Shown: positions 53,823 to 63,409, counted from the stretch's first letter. The stretch is 64,000 nt of DNA from Thiohalomonas denitrificans (GCF_900102855.1 NZ_FMWD01000001.1:262766-326765), one strand, 5' to 3'. Numbers and translations are program-made. The notes: generated by a model from the letters alone, not told the origin.

Positions 53823-56225
53823 ATGACGGACAAAGAGCCACTCGATGCCGAATATATTGATGAGGAAGGAGGCGCCGGCACCTCTTCGGAGCTCGCCCTT
53901 TCCGCCAACGTACTGCCCCATACGCTCCACCTGTTGCCGCTTTCGGAGCGGCCCTTTTTCCCGGCACAGACCTTCCCGGTGCTCATGGAGGAGGAGCTTT
54001 GGCTGGAAACCGTCGAAAAAATCGGCGAAACCACCCACCACATGGCCGCTCTTGCCCTGCTTAAACCGGGTGCCGATCCGGAGAAGATGAAACCGGACGA
54101 TTTCCATCGGGTCGGCAGTGCGGTGCGCCTCCACCATCCGGCACGCTCCGATGGCAAACTGCAATTTATCGCCGAAGGTACCCGTCGCTTTCGCATCGTC
54201 AAATGGCTCTCCAAAACACCCCCGTTTGTCGTCCAGGTGGAGTATCCACGGGAGGAGAAACTCGGTAAAACGGACGAGGTGAAGGCCTACGGGATGGCCA
54301 TCATCAACACCATCAAGGAGTTGCTTCCGCTCAATCCGCTTTACAGCGAGGAACTCAAGTACTTTCTCAACCGCTTCGGGCCTAACGAACCGTCACCACT
54401 GACGGACTTCGCCGCCGGACTGACCACCGCCGACAAGGAAGACCTGCAGGAGGTTCTGGAGACCTTCGCGGTCATTCCCCGCATGCAGAAGGTGATGGTA
54501 CTGCTCAAAAAGGAGCTGGAGGTCGCCAAGCTCCAGAGCCATATCCGCGAGCGGGTCGAGGAGCGGATGACCGAACAGCAGCGCAAATTCTTTCTGCGAG
54601 AACAGCTCAAGGAGATCCAGAAGGAACTGGGTCTGGAGAAGGATGATCGCACCGCAGATATCGAACGCTTCAAGGGGCGCACGGAAAAGCTGGAACTTCC
54701 GGAGCAAGCCGAAAAACGCCTGGAGGATGAGTTGCAGAAGCTCTCGGTGCTGGAATCAGGTTCGCCGGAGTATACGGTCACCCGCAACTATCTCGACTGG
54801 ATCACCGCCCTGCCCTGGGGCGTCTGCTCGGAGGATAAGCTGAATCTGAAACGGGCACGGCGGATTCTCGATGCGGACCACGATGGTCTGGAGGACGTCA
54901 AGGATCGCATCATCGAGTTCCTCGCGGTCGGTTCGCTGAAAGGCGAAGTCTCCGGCTCGATACTACTATTGGTCGGGCCTCCCGGTGTCGGCAAGACCTC
55001 CATCGGCCGCTCCGTGGCCAATACCCTCGGACGAAAATTCTACCGCTTCTCGCTGGGCGGGATGCGCGACGAAGCCGAGATCAAGGGCCACCGCCGTACC
55101 TATATCGGAGCCATGCCGGGCAAGTTTGTCCAGGCCATCAAGGACGCAGGGACCGCCAATCCGGTCATCATGCTGGATGAGATCGATAAAATCGGCGCTT
55201 CCTATCAGGGCGATCCCGCTTCGGCACTGCTGGAGGTGCTCGACCCGGAACAGAACCACCACTTCCTCGACCACTATCTGGACCTGGGTTTCGACCTCTC
55301 CAAGGTGCTGTTCATCTGCACAGCCAACCAGCTTGACACCATCCCGGCGGCGCTGATGGACCGTATGGAGATCATTCGCCTCTCCGGCTATATCGCCGAA
55401 GAAAAAATGGCCATTGCCAAGCACCACCTGTGGCCGCGGCAATTGGAGAAAGCGGGGCTCAAACCGAGCAAGGTCAAGCTCTCGGATGCCGCCCTGCGCC
55501 GGATCATCGAGGATTATTCCCGCGAAGCCGGGGTAAGGAACCTGGAGAAACGGCTCGGTGCGATCATCCGCAAATCGGTCGTGCAGCTGGTGGAGGGCAA
55601 CAAGGGCCCGATCCGGGTGAGCGGCAAGGATATCGACAAGTATTTGGGCAAACCGCTTTTCCAGAGAGAGAAACCACTTACCGGGCTGGGTGTGGTCACC
55701 GGGCTGGCATGGACGGCCATGGGTGGTGCCACATTAAGCATCGAGGCCACCCTGGTACACAGCAAGAACCGGGGCTTCAAGCTGACCGGAAAACTCGGGG
55801 AAGTGATGCGCGAATCTGCCGAGATCGCCTACAGCTATGTCGCCTCGCATCTGGAGGAGTTTCAGGGACGGCAGGCCTTCTTTGATGAAGCCTTCGTGCA
55901 TCTGCACGTTCCGGAGGGGGCTACGCCCAAAGATGGTCCCAGTGCCGGCGTCACCATGGCCACCGCTTTGCTCTCCCTCGCCCGCGGCCAGAAGGTCAAG
56001 CGCCCTATCGCCATGACGGGAGAGCTCACCCTTACCGGCAATGTCTTTCCGGTCGGCGGTATCCGCGAAAAGGTCATCGCCGCCAAGCGCTCCCGCATCA
56101 AGGAACTCATCCTCCCAGAGCCCAACCGTGGCGACTTCGAGGAGCTGCCAGACCATATCCGTGAAGGGATTACCGCCCACTTCGTCAGCCACTATCGGGA
56201 TATGGTGCCGATCTGCTTCGGGTAG
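53823..56225 (+). CDS. lon: ATP-dependent protease Lon
   Basis: An 800-residue AAA+ serine protease. N-terminal LAN domain (LHLLPLSERPFFPAQTFPVL), coiled linker (QRKFFLREQLKEIQKELG), ATPase with Walker A LLVGPPGVGKTSIGRSVANT and VIMLDEIDKIGASYQGDPAS, and C-terminal protease with catalytic Ser in PKDGPSAGVTMATAL and Lys in GGIREKVIAAKRS. It degrades damaged and regulatory proteins. ATG 53823 has GAGG 7 nt upstream. The N terminus (DAEYIDEEGGAGTSSELALS) is longer and more acidic than in E. coli Lon. Confidence 0.96.
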   Translation: MTDKEPLDAEYIDEEGGAGTSSELALSANVLPHTLHLLPLSERPFFPAQTFPVLMEEELWLETVEKIGETTHHMAALALLKPGADPEKMKPDDFHRVGSAVRLHHPARSDGKLQFIAEGTRRFRIVKWLSKTPPFVVQVEYPREEKLGKTDEVKAYGMAIINTIKELLPLNPLYSEELKYFLNRFGPNEPSPLTDFAAGLTTADKEDLQEVLETFAVIPRMQKVMVLLKKELEVAKLQSHIRERVEERMTEQQRKFFLREQLKEIQKELGLEKDDRTADIERFKGRTEKLELPEQAEKRLEDELQKLSVLESGSPEYTVTRNYLDWITALPWGVCSEDKLNLKRARRILDADHDGLEDVKDRIIEFLAVGSLKGEVSGSILLLVGPPGVGKTSIGRSVANTLGRKFYRFSLGGMRDEAEIKGHRRTYIGAMPGKFVQAIKDAGTANPVIMLDEIDKIGASYQGDPASALLEVLDPEQNHHFLDHYLDLGFDLSKVLFICTANQLDTIPAALMDRMEIIRLSGYIAEEKMAIAKHHLWPRQLEKAGLKPSKVKLSDAALRRIIEDYSREAGVRNLEKRLGAIIRKSVVQLVEGNKGPIRVSGKDIDKYLGKPLFQREKPLTGLGVVTGLAWTAMGGATLSIEATLVHSKNRGFKLTGKLGEVMRESAEIAYSYVASHLEEFQGRQAFFDEAFVHLHVPEGATPKDGPSAGVTMATALLSLARGQKVKRPIAMTGELTLTGNVFPVGGIREKVIAAKRSRIKELILPEPNRGDFEELPDHIREGITAHFVSHYRDMVPICFG

Positions 56226-56250
56226 CGGCTGCGCCGCTAAACTTCTTTTG

Positions 56251-56298
56251 CCACAGAGCACACACGACTGCATGAATGCAGTCGTGTGTGCTCTGTGG
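56251..56298. terminator. 48 bp near-perfect palindrome between convergent lon and hemH
   Basis: A 23 bp perfect stem: CCACAGAGCACACACGACTG (+CAT) pairs with 56276-56298 around a GA centre. Its ends belong to the ACCACAGAG repeat family. Placement between convergent genes suggests two-way termination, although T-tracts are weak. Confidence 0.7.
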
Positions 56299-56314
56299 CT
56301 GTCCTTACCCGTAT

Positions 56315-57295
56315 TCAGTCGAGCCAGCTGCAGACGTTACGTTCGATCAGGCCTGCCAGGGCCTTGATGTGATCGCTTCGGTCATTCAGGGCAGGGATAT
56401 AGTGGTAGGACTCGCCACCCGCACTCAGGAATAGATGGCGGTTCTCTTCGGCAATCTCCTCCAGGGTCTCCAGACAGTCCGCCGAGAAACCCGGGCATAC
56501 CACATCCACGCTCTTGATCCCCTCCCCGGGGAGCCGTACCAGCGTCTCGTCGGCATACGGCCGTAGCCACTCTTCACGGCCGAAGCGGGACTGGAAGACC
56601 ACCTGCCACTCCGCCGACTTGAGCGCCAGCCTTTCAGCGATACCCCTGGCCGTTGTCAGGCACTGCTGATAGTAGGGATCGCCTTCGCTGCGAAATCGCA
56701 GGGGCGTGCCATGGAAGGAGAAAAGTAGCCGTTGCGCGGCAGGCCGCCCCTCTCTTGCCTCGAGGATGGATGCTGCCATGGCATCCAGATAACCGGAATC
56801 GGTGTGGTAATCCCGGATGAATCGCAGGCCGGGCACATCCCGTTGCCGGCGAACCGCTGCGGCGATCGCATCCAGGGTCGAGGCGGTCGTGGAGCCGGAG
56901 TATTGCGGATAGAGCGGCAACACCAAAAGCCGGTCCACCCCCTGCCCGTGCAGTTCCTCCAGGGCCTTGGCAATGGAAGGGTTCCCGTAGCGCATGCCCA
57001 GAACCACGGGCACCTCCCGGCGCAGGCGCGCTGACAGTTCCGTCCGTATCTTGTCGGTCTGGCGTCGGCTGATGGCCATCAGCGGCGACCCCTCTTCGGT
57101 CCACACTTTCCGATAGGACGCAGCAGAACGTCTGGGCCGCGTACGCAGGATAAAGCCGTTGAGGATCAGCCACCATAGCGGCCGCGGCACGTCCACTACC
57201 CGGCGATCCCAAAGGAATTCGGCGAGGTAACGGCGAAGTGCCTTCGGTGTGGGGGCGTCGGGCGTGCCCAGGTTAGTTACTAGGATACCGAGCAT
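56315..57295 (-). CDS. hemH: Ferrochelatase
   Basis: A 326-residue enzyme that inserts Fe2+ into protoporphyrin IX: MLGILVTNLGTPDAPTPKAL, VVLGMRYGNPSIAKALEEL, LLVLPLYPQYSGSTTAS, LLFSFHGTPLRF (catalytic His) and VVCPGFSADCLETLEEI. ATG 57295 fits the family; a TTG at 57304 is in frame. A -10-like TATACT lies at 57304-57309, so the transcript might start within about two bases of the ATG. Confidence 0.95.
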   Translation of the reverse strand: MLGILVTNLGTPDAPTPKALRRYLAEFLWDRRVVDVPRPLWWLILNGFILRTRPRRSAASYRKVWTEEGSPLMAISRRQTDKIRTELSARLRREVPVVLGMRYGNPSIAKALEELHGQGVDRLLVLPLYPQYSGSTTASTLDAIAAAVRRQRDVPGLRFIRDYHTDSGYLDAMAASILEAREGRPAAQRLLFSFHGTPLRFRSEGDPYYQQCLTTARGIAERLALKSAEWQVVFQSRFGREEWLRPYADETLVRLPGEGIKSVDVVCPGFSADCLETLEEIAEENRHLFLSAGGESYHYIPALNDRSDHIKALAGLIERNVCSWLD

Positions 57296-57582
57296 GGCTC
57301 GCAAGTATACGGCCTGGAGGGGTTAGGTGGAAATACAGAAAACCGAATATGGGCAACACGGCAATACGACGGCCACGACCGAGGAGCCTAAGATGACGAT
57401 ATCCGGATCCCGGGATCTGCCTTGAACCCGGTTCGGGCGATCCTTCATCAGTGGCGCCGTTCGGCTCGAAGGTGGCTGATCAACGCCCCATTCTCTGCCG
57501 TATCTGCCGGTGATTCATTACACCTCGCATCGCTGCCATCGGCCCCGTAAGTTCGATGGAACGAACCGGCGCCGCCGCAACG
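57296..57582. other. Spacer upstream of hemH
   Basis: No gene is supported. It contains the candidate hemH -10 box next to the start codon. The rest has scattered short inverted repeats but no coherent RNA structure that I recognise. Confidence 0.4.
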
Positions 57583-57612
57583 AAAAACAGGCCCCGTAGG
57601 GCCTGTTTTTTA
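57583..57612 (-). terminator. Rho-independent terminator of adk
   Basis: ACAGGCCC and GGGCCTGT pair around a CGTA loop, with A-runs and T-runs of five to six on both sides, so it works in both directions. Confidence 0.9.
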
Positions 57613-57632
57613 TCATTCCGGAACGATAGCCC

Positions 57633-58313
<681 letters not shown>

Positions 58314-58488
58314 TTATCAAATTCTTCGAATTAACAGCTAATTATGCCGCGCCCTCGCGTTCGGGACCAAACAGCCGTTTGAATGGGCCGATGCGGGATA
58401 TTTATACCCACGCCCGGACCCGTCGTCCGAGCTGTACAAATCCGCTGCGCCGCGACCGCCATGCCACCGTTTGCCATCTTTGCAGCCG

Positions 58489-59628
58489 TCAGCCAGTGGC
58501 GCGCAGAATGGAGACCGCCCGGTTGACCGGCGTGGTCACCGGCTCGATCTTCTTGCGCATCACGGTTCCAATGGCATCGCTCAGGGCAAACACCGGAATC
58601 ACAACCCCTTCATCGATGTGTGCCAGCTCGAGCATGGCGCGGAGTTCTGTCTGTAGTTCGGGAACTGCCGCCAAAACGGCCGCCAGTTCCTCATCCGGTT
58701 CGCTGAGCATCGACTCCGCCTGCTCCTGAACCGTCTCGATTTCGCGCAACTGCTCCGGGTTGCGTCTGGCCGCTGCCAGATACCGGCCGATGGCATTGAG
58801 CAGGGCCCCGACCACCTCCTGATCCGCCGGCCGGCGCAGGGCATCCAGAGCGACTGCCAGGAAGGTCTGTCCGGAGCTGTCCAGCAGTTTCAGAAGCAGG
58901 ACCGCATAGGGATTGCCGGCTTCGGCCAGAGGCCCCAGCGCCGTCTGTGCCGCTGCCAGATCGTGGCGTGCTTGCATGGGCTCCGGCAGGTCATCCGGAA
59001 CAGCCTCGAGAAAGCCCACGCGATAGGTCTTTCTGGAACGTCCGGCCTCCCAGAGCCGAAGGCGCCGCTCCTCGCTCAGCAGATCGGGCTGAAGCACCAG
59101 GCGCACGGTGTCCAGTATGTCACGGTGCTCGGTCTCGAACGGCAGGTGCTCGACCAGATGCTCGGCCAGAATACGGCCCATCTCGCTACGGACGATTTGC
59201 GGGCGCTCCAGCATCCGGCGGGCGTGCTCCGAGTAGGGAGCCACCCACCAGGCGCGGCGCGCCAACTCGTTATCGAGGCCCGGCGAGCAGACCACCGCCA
59301 TCACCGCCTCCGGTTCACCAATCTTGAGCAGGCGATCCAGCTGTTCATTGTCGACCTGTCCCATTCGCGTCCAGCGGCGCAGAAATACCGGGTACCCGCC
59401 CGGCGAGTCCAACACCACCGCCGCCAATGTCTCACGCACACAGGTCAGATACTTGTCCGAGCGGCAGGTGGGATTGAGCGGCACTTTCATCTCCTGCTCA
59501 CCGTTCAGTCCATAAACCGTCATCGCGCCCTCATCGATGCGTACCGCCTCGGCATTGGCGATAAGGACATTGAGACGCAGCGCATCCTCGCTGGAGAGTT
59601 CGACGTTTTGCCTTCGACTGCTTTTCAA
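58489..59628 (-). CDS. dsrS: DsrS-like protein (sulfur-oxidation associated)
   Basis: A 379-residue soluble protein from a TTG start with AGGAG 7 nt upstream. Characteristic stretches are VELSSEDALRLNVLIANAEA, RIDEGAMTVYGL, SPGGYPVFLRRWTRMGQ and AVVCSPGLDNELARRAWW; I recognise these as features of DsrS, encoded at the end of the dsr cluster of Allochromatium vinosum. The exact role of DsrS is unclear; the dsr system oxidises stored sulfur through reverse sulfite reductase. The gene is here apart from any other dsr gene, downstream of a VWA/metallopeptidase and a MoxR ATPase. The assignment is from memory of the family and should be confirmed by search. Confidence 0.65.
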   Translation of the reverse strand: MKSSRRQNVELSSEDALRLNVLIANAEAVRIDEGAMTVYGLNGEQEMKVPLNPTCRSDKYLTCVRETLAAVVLDSPGGYPVFLRRWTRMGQVDNEQLDRLLKIGEPEAVMAVVCSPGLDNELARRAWWVAPYSEHARRMLERPQIVRSEMGRILAEHLVEHLPFETEHRDILDTVRLVLQPDLLSEERRLRLWEAGRSRKTYRVGFLEAVPDDLPEPMQARHDLAAAQTALGPLAEAGNPYAVLLLKLLDSSGQTFLAVALDALRRPADQEVVGALLNAIGRYLAAARRNPEQLREIETVQEQAESMLSEPDEELAAVLAAVPELQTELRAMLELAHIDEGVVIPVFALSDAIGTVMRKKIEPVTTPVNRAVSILRATG

Positions 59629-59663
59629 GACCTGGCTCCTGAGAAAATTCGGCTTTTGTAAGG

Positions 59664-59846
59664 GTAAACCACAGAGGACACAGAGGGATTTTTAAACCGG
59701 AGAACACGGGGCGAAGGAAAACGCGCGTCTCCTGTAGGAGCGACGGAAGTCGCGATAATGACGGAAGTCGCGATACCGGTCAGCTTCGCGGCTTCCGCCG
59801 CTCCTACAGAAATCCGTTCTCTTTCTCTGTGTTCTCTGTGGTTTAC
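59664..59846. repeat. ACCACAGAG-type inverted repeat containing a nested REPIN
   Basis: The outer arms GTAAACCACAGAGGACACAG(AG) and its reverse complement at 59825-59846 match in 21 of 22 positions. Between them lies a second palindrome at 59732-59809 whose ends are CTGTAGGAGCG and CGCTCCTACAG, like the TGTAGGAGCGGC REP sequences of Pseudomonas. Inside it the unit GACGGAAGTCGCGATA is repeated twice. Confidence 0.85.
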
Positions 59847-59869
59847 ATGCGAGTGTTAAGAGTACCGGC

Positions 59870-61156
59870 TCAGTTCAACTGGATCCGCTGGCCCCACGGC
59901 ACCTGGCCTTTGCCCTTGACCAACCAGACGACGGGAAAAGTCGGCTCCCGCTCGGGGAATTCGCCCTGGCCGTCGGTGAAATAGATCAGCAGGTCCGGCG
60001 GCATGACCGAACGATCGACGGTCTCGAACACGGGCCGGAAATCGGTTCCGCCTCCACCCTTGAATTCCCGGGGCAACCGGAACTCGTCCCACGGCTCATA
60101 ATGCCAGGGTCCGCCCTCGGCCATCTCGGTGTCGCACGCCATCAGGGTGATCTTCGCCCTGACCTGCCCCTTGATGGCATTGACCTCGGAGAGAAACTGG
60201 CGCATCTCGTCATCGCTTACCGAGCCACTGGTGTCGAGCGCCACGACTACCGAGACTTCGTGGCTACGCAGGCTGGGGAAAATCGCACTCCCTTCACGAC
60301 GCGAGGGACGCGAATAATTGTAGTCGTCACGGGCAGTGACATTCATGTACTTGGCCAGCAGCATCCGCCATGGCAACTGCGGCTGCAGCAGATGATCAAT
60401 CATGCGCGCCAGGGCGCCACCCATCTTGCCTGCCTGCATCGCCTGCTGGGCGGCCCCTGCCATTCGCTGTCGCCAGCTCACCGCGAGCTTGTCCCGCTCC
60501 TCCCTGGACAGGGGCGGAGGCTTGCCCGCCTTGCCATCACTACCGTCACGCGGCTGATCGGACCCGCCTTTTTCGTTCTCTCCCTCGCGGGGCTCTCTCC
60601 CGCCGCCCTCGCCGGTCTCCGTCGGCTTATCCGGTCGGCCCGTGCCGGCGCCGCGCTCGCGTCCCTCCTCACCGCTGCCGCCGCCGCGTGTTCCGCCTTC
60701 GCTGGAGTCATCGTCGTAGAGGTGCTGATCCGGAGTCTGGGAATCGGGATGATCATCGAGGCAGGGATAGATCTCCTCGGCAGTCATCTCGTTGAACTCT
60801 TCGACATAGAGCGCATCCTGGGTGGGGGTAAGCCCCTCGCTAATCAGGATGGGATTGACCGCAAGATCACAGGCGACGTCCCAGCGATGTTTCTGCCGAT
60901 GCAGGCGTCGGGCGAAGTGCGACAGACCGCAGTGCAGGGCCTCATGGGCCAGGATGAACTTGGTCTGCTCAAGGTTCATCCCTTCGATATAGTCCGGGTT
61001 GTAGTAAAACGCACGCGCGTCCGTTGCGGTGGTCGGGCACCAGCCCTTGTCCGCCGCGATCATCGGCAACCGAAGTACCAGAGCACCGAGAAACGGCTTA
61101 TCCAGGATAAGCCGTGTCCGCGCTGCACTCAGTTTGGTTTCAACATCGTTGCTCAT
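59870..61156 (-). CDS. VWA-like protein with DUF2201 putative metallopeptidase domain
   Basis: A 428-residue protein from ATG 61156. The N-terminal domain (to about residue 150) carries the zinc-type motif LAHEALHCGLSHFARR. A charged Gly/Glu/Asp-rich linker of about 80 residues (DSSEGGTRGGGSGEEGRERG) follows. The C-terminal VWA-like domain has the MIDAS-type VVVALDTSGSVSDDEM and LLIYFTDGQGEFP. Such proteins pair with MoxR-family AAA+ ATPases; the partner gene lies 80 nt upstream. MoxR-VWA pairs often act in metallo-centre insertion or complex assembly. The target here is unknown, but the downstream dsrS-like gene suggests a link to sulfur metabolism. Confidence 0.82.
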   Translation of the reverse strand: MSNDVETKLSAARTRLILDKPFLGALVLRLPMIAADKGWCPTTATDARAFYYNPDYIEGMNLEQTKFILAHEALHCGLSHFARRLHRQKHRWDVACDLAVNPILISEGLTPTQDALYVEEFNEMTAEEIYPCLDDHPDSQTPDQHLYDDDSSEGGTRGGGSGEEGRERGAGTGRPDKPTETGEGGGREPREGENEKGGSDQPRDGSDGKAGKPPPLSREERDKLAVSWRQRMAGAAQQAMQAGKMGGALARMIDHLLQPQLPWRMLLAKYMNVTARDDYNYSRPSRREGSAIFPSLRSHEVSVVVALDTSGSVSDDEMRQFLSEVNAIKGQVRAKITLMACDTEMAEGGPWHYEPWDEFRLPREFKGGGGTDFRPVFETVDRSVMPPDLLIYFTDGQGEFPEREPTFPVVWLVKGKGQVPWGQRIQLN

Positions 61157-61167
61157 GGCAAATTCCA

Positions 61168-61226
61168 ACCACGGAGAATCATTTTATATCCGGGAACCCC
61201 GTGGTCCGAGTGCGTCCCGTGGTTAA
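61168..61226. repeat. ACCACGGAG-type element between the MoxR and VWA genes
   Basis: AACCACGGAGAATC and, in reverse, GGAACCCCGTGGT and CGTCCCGTGGTTAA form an imperfect palindrome. It fills most of the 80 nt gap within an apparent operon. Confidence 0.5.
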
Positions 61227-61236
61227 CAACAACCCA

Positions 61237-62283
61237 TCACAGGTCATACAGCATCACGTCGGCGACGGACTGCGCCCAGGGGGCGAACTCCGGGACGGAG
61301 AAGAGATCCTGGCCGATGGCCCGGTGCAGATCCGATACCAGCATCACGCCCATCTCCCGTTCGGAGAAGCGGCCGGCGTAGTCGAGAATGGGTCCGTACA
61401 CCGCCGGTCCGCTACCCTCGTTCCTGGCGCGCAGGGCACGACCGACCAGGGCCGACGCAACCGCGTACTGCAGATCGATTTCGCGGGGCACAGGGACCGC
61501 CTGGCGCTCCAGGATGGCGTCGATGTCGGGCAGGTTGTCCATGTTCTCGACAAAGGCCAACAGCTCTATCCCGGCAGCGGGGCCCACGCAGGCCTGCAGC
61601 GAACTGAGCAGCAGCTCGGGATAGTCACCGAATTTCTGCAGCGCCCGATGGGTAAATTCCCAGGAACGCGGCGAGGGGAAAGCCATGGGATTATGGGCCG
61701 GATCGAAGTCGAACAGCAGTTCCGGCCGGAAGCGCAGGAAGGCGATCACCCGCTCGTCAATGCCGTTGGCGTAGGCCCAGCTCACCCAGTCGTCCAGGTG
61801 AGTGTCCACCTCGAAGTGGGCAAAGCGATTCGCCAGCGGTGCCGGCATGACATAGGTCACGCCGCGATCCCCCTGGCGGTTACCCGCGGCGAAGATCGCC
61901 CAGCCGTCCGGGACCTGGTATTCACCCAGTCGCCGGTCGAGAATCAATTGATAGGCAGCGGCCGATACACTGGGTGGAGCCGACGTGATCTCGTCCAGAA
62001 AAAGAATGCCCTCGGGTCCGTGCCGCCGGGCATCCGGCAACAGGGCCGGCGTCGCCCACTCGACGTGCTCTCCGCTGCGGAACGGGATGCCGCGCAGGTC
62101 GCTCGGCTCCATTTGCGAGAGCCGGACGTCGATGACCGGGACCTCATGTCGCTGTCCCACCTGGGTCACCATCTGGGATTTCCCCACGCCGGGCGGACCC
62201 CACAGCATCACCGGAGTGTGATGTCCCTCGCGAGTACTGGAAAATTCACGCTCGAGAACACTGGTCACGTGTGCAGGACGCAT
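61237..62283 (-). CDS. MoxR-family AAA+ ATPase
   Basis: A 348-residue AAA+ protein: PVMLWGPPGVGKSQMVTQVG (Walker A), GILFLDEITSAPPSVSAAAY (Walker B), FAAGNRQGDRGVTYVMPAPL with sensor 1, and LANRFAHFEVD with the arginine finger region. ATG 62283 has GGGGAG 5 nt upstream. It is the first gene of a moxR-VWA-dsrS series on the minus strand. By analogy to CbbQ, NorQ and MoxR it should remodel a client through the VWA partner. Confidence 0.88.
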   Translation of the reverse strand: MRPAHVTSVLEREFSSTREGHHTPVMLWGPPGVGKSQMVTQVGQRHEVPVIDVRLSQMEPSDLRGIPFRSGEHVEWATPALLPDARRHGPEGILFLDEITSAPPSVSAAAYQLILDRRLGEYQVPDGWAIFAAGNRQGDRGVTYVMPAPLANRFAHFEVDTHLDDWVSWAYANGIDERVIAFLRFRPELLFDFDPAHNPMAFPSPRSWEFTHRALQKFGDYPELLLSSLQACVGPAAGIELLAFVENMDNLPDIDAILERQAVPVPREIDLQYAVASALVGRALRARNEGSGPAVYGPILDYAGRFSEREMGVMLVSDLHRAIGQDLFSVPEFAPWAQSVADVMLYDL

Positions 62284-62438
62284 GGACACTCCCCAAAAAT
62301 ATTCAAATCAGAAAAAACTCCGCCCCAAATAGCAGGATCACTCGACGGAGAAACCAACCAATAGTTTAGCAGAATTGTCGGAATTACGAAAAACCCTTTC
62401 GACCATGGGGAAGACGGAGCGCACGCCCGAAAAACCTG

Positions 62439-62506
62439 TTGTACCCCGTGGTTACAAGTTCTTCATTAATTCGGGCCTGCGCAGCAGGGGGGATACGGCT
62501 CGCGAC
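62439..62506. repeat. 68 bp dispersed repeat, copy 2 (inverted relative to copy 1)
   Basis: The reverse complement matches 53449-53516 with one indel and about four substitutions. The two copies bracket lon to moxR. Confidence 0.85.
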
Positions 62507-62512
62507 CGGGAC

Positions 62513-62956
62513 TCATCTTTCCGAACGAAGCGGAGCTAACTCGCCCGTGACGCGGAAGCGCCGATAGTCATCCAGGATGGTGGCATGATCAAAGGCAAGC
62601 GGGCCGGGCGGCTGGTCGGGGTCGTAGACTCCCAGTGCCTTGGCGTCGTCCCGCGCGACCGGTTCTCCACGGGCCTCGGCGACATAGACCGCGCTCACGG
62701 TATGCCCCCGTGGATCGCGCCCGGGGTCAGAATAGCAGCCAAGCAGCGTCTTGAGAGTGATATCGAGGCCGGTCTCTTCCCTGGCCTCGCGGACGGTCGC
62801 CCTCTCGAGGCTTTCTCCGACATCGACAAAACCACCGGGCCAGGCGTAACCGTGGGGTGGATTGCGCCGTTCGATGAGGACGATGGGACGCCCCGGCCGA
62901 TCCACCAGTTCAATAATGGCGTCGACGGTCACCAACGGTGTCTCGGGGCGCCCCAT
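62513..62956 (-). CDS. Nudix hydrolase
   Basis: A 147-residue protein from ATG 62956 (MGRPETPLVTVDAIIEL). The Nudix box is GGFVDVGESLERATVREAREETG, preceded by RRNPPHGYAWP. The family around this motif includes ADP-ribose and NADH-type hydrolases; the substrate is not known. It begins 4 nt after the thioredoxin gene. Confidence 0.87.
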   Translation of the reverse strand: MGRPETPLVTVDAIIELVDRPGRPIVLIERRNPPHGYAWPGGFVDVGESLERATVREAREETGLDITLKTLLGCYSDPGRDPRGHTVSAVYVAEARGEPVARDDAKALGVYDPDQPPGPLAFDHATILDDYRRFRVTGELAPLRSER

Positions 62957-62960
62957 TGGA

Positions 62961-63338
62961 CTAGCCCTCCTGCTGACCTTCCTGCTGCTCGGCCACCTGC
63001 TTGCGGACATCGTCCATATCCAACTCGCGAGCCTTCTCGATCAGCTGCTCCAGCTGCGAACCCTGCAGTGCGCCCGGCTGGGAGTAGATAATGATCTGAT
63101 CGCGGAAGATCATCAGGGTCGGAATCGAGCGAACCTGGAAATGAGCAGCCAGCTCCTGTTCCTGCTCGGTGTTCACCTTGGCAAAGACGATATCGTCATA
63201 CTTCTCCGAGATTTCCTCGAAGACCGGTCCGAAAGACTGACAGGGACCACACCAGGTCGCCCAGAAGTCCACCACGACGAAATTATTACCGCCGATGATT
63301 TCGTCGAAGTTGTCTTTGGTTAGTTCTACAGTCGCCAT
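62961..63338 (-). CDS. Thioredoxin
   Basis: A 125-residue single-domain thioredoxin: VVVDFWATWCGPCQSFGPVF with the WCGPC active site, IVFAKVNTEQEQELAAHFQV, and RSIPTLMIFRDQ with the cis-Pro. The C terminus has a Gln/Glu-rich extension (VAEQQEGQQEG) beyond a typical TrxA. GGGGAG lies 7 nt before the ATG. A TrxC-type zinc finger is absent. Confidence 0.93.
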   Translation of the reverse strand: MATVELTKDNFDEIIGGNNFVVVDFWATWCGPCQSFGPVFEEISEKYDDIVFAKVNTEQEQELAAHFQVRSIPTLMIFRDQIIIYSQPGALQGSQLEQLIEKARELDMDDVRKQVAEQQEGQQEG

Positions 63339-63383
63339 ATTGCATCTCCCCGTCGGTGAGCTCGGCGGTAATCACACCGCCCA

Positions 63384-63409
63384 CAAAACAAAAGCAGGCC
63401 GAAGCCTGC
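63384..63409 (-). terminator. Rho-independent terminator after hslR
   Basis: On the minus strand GCAGGC-TTCG-GCCTGC, with a stable UUCG tetraloop, is followed by TTTTGTTTTG. Confidence 0.9.

Noticed and set aside
57305-57582. Possible 6S or 4.5S RNA in the hemH-adk gap
   Set aside because: No long paired rod or conserved SRP tetraloop region could be found by eye.
60101-61381. Open frame of 426 codons opposite the VWA gene
   Set aside because: Runs across the VWA gene and into the next gap; its apparent hydrophobic stretch reads the repetitive Gly/Glu linker backwards.
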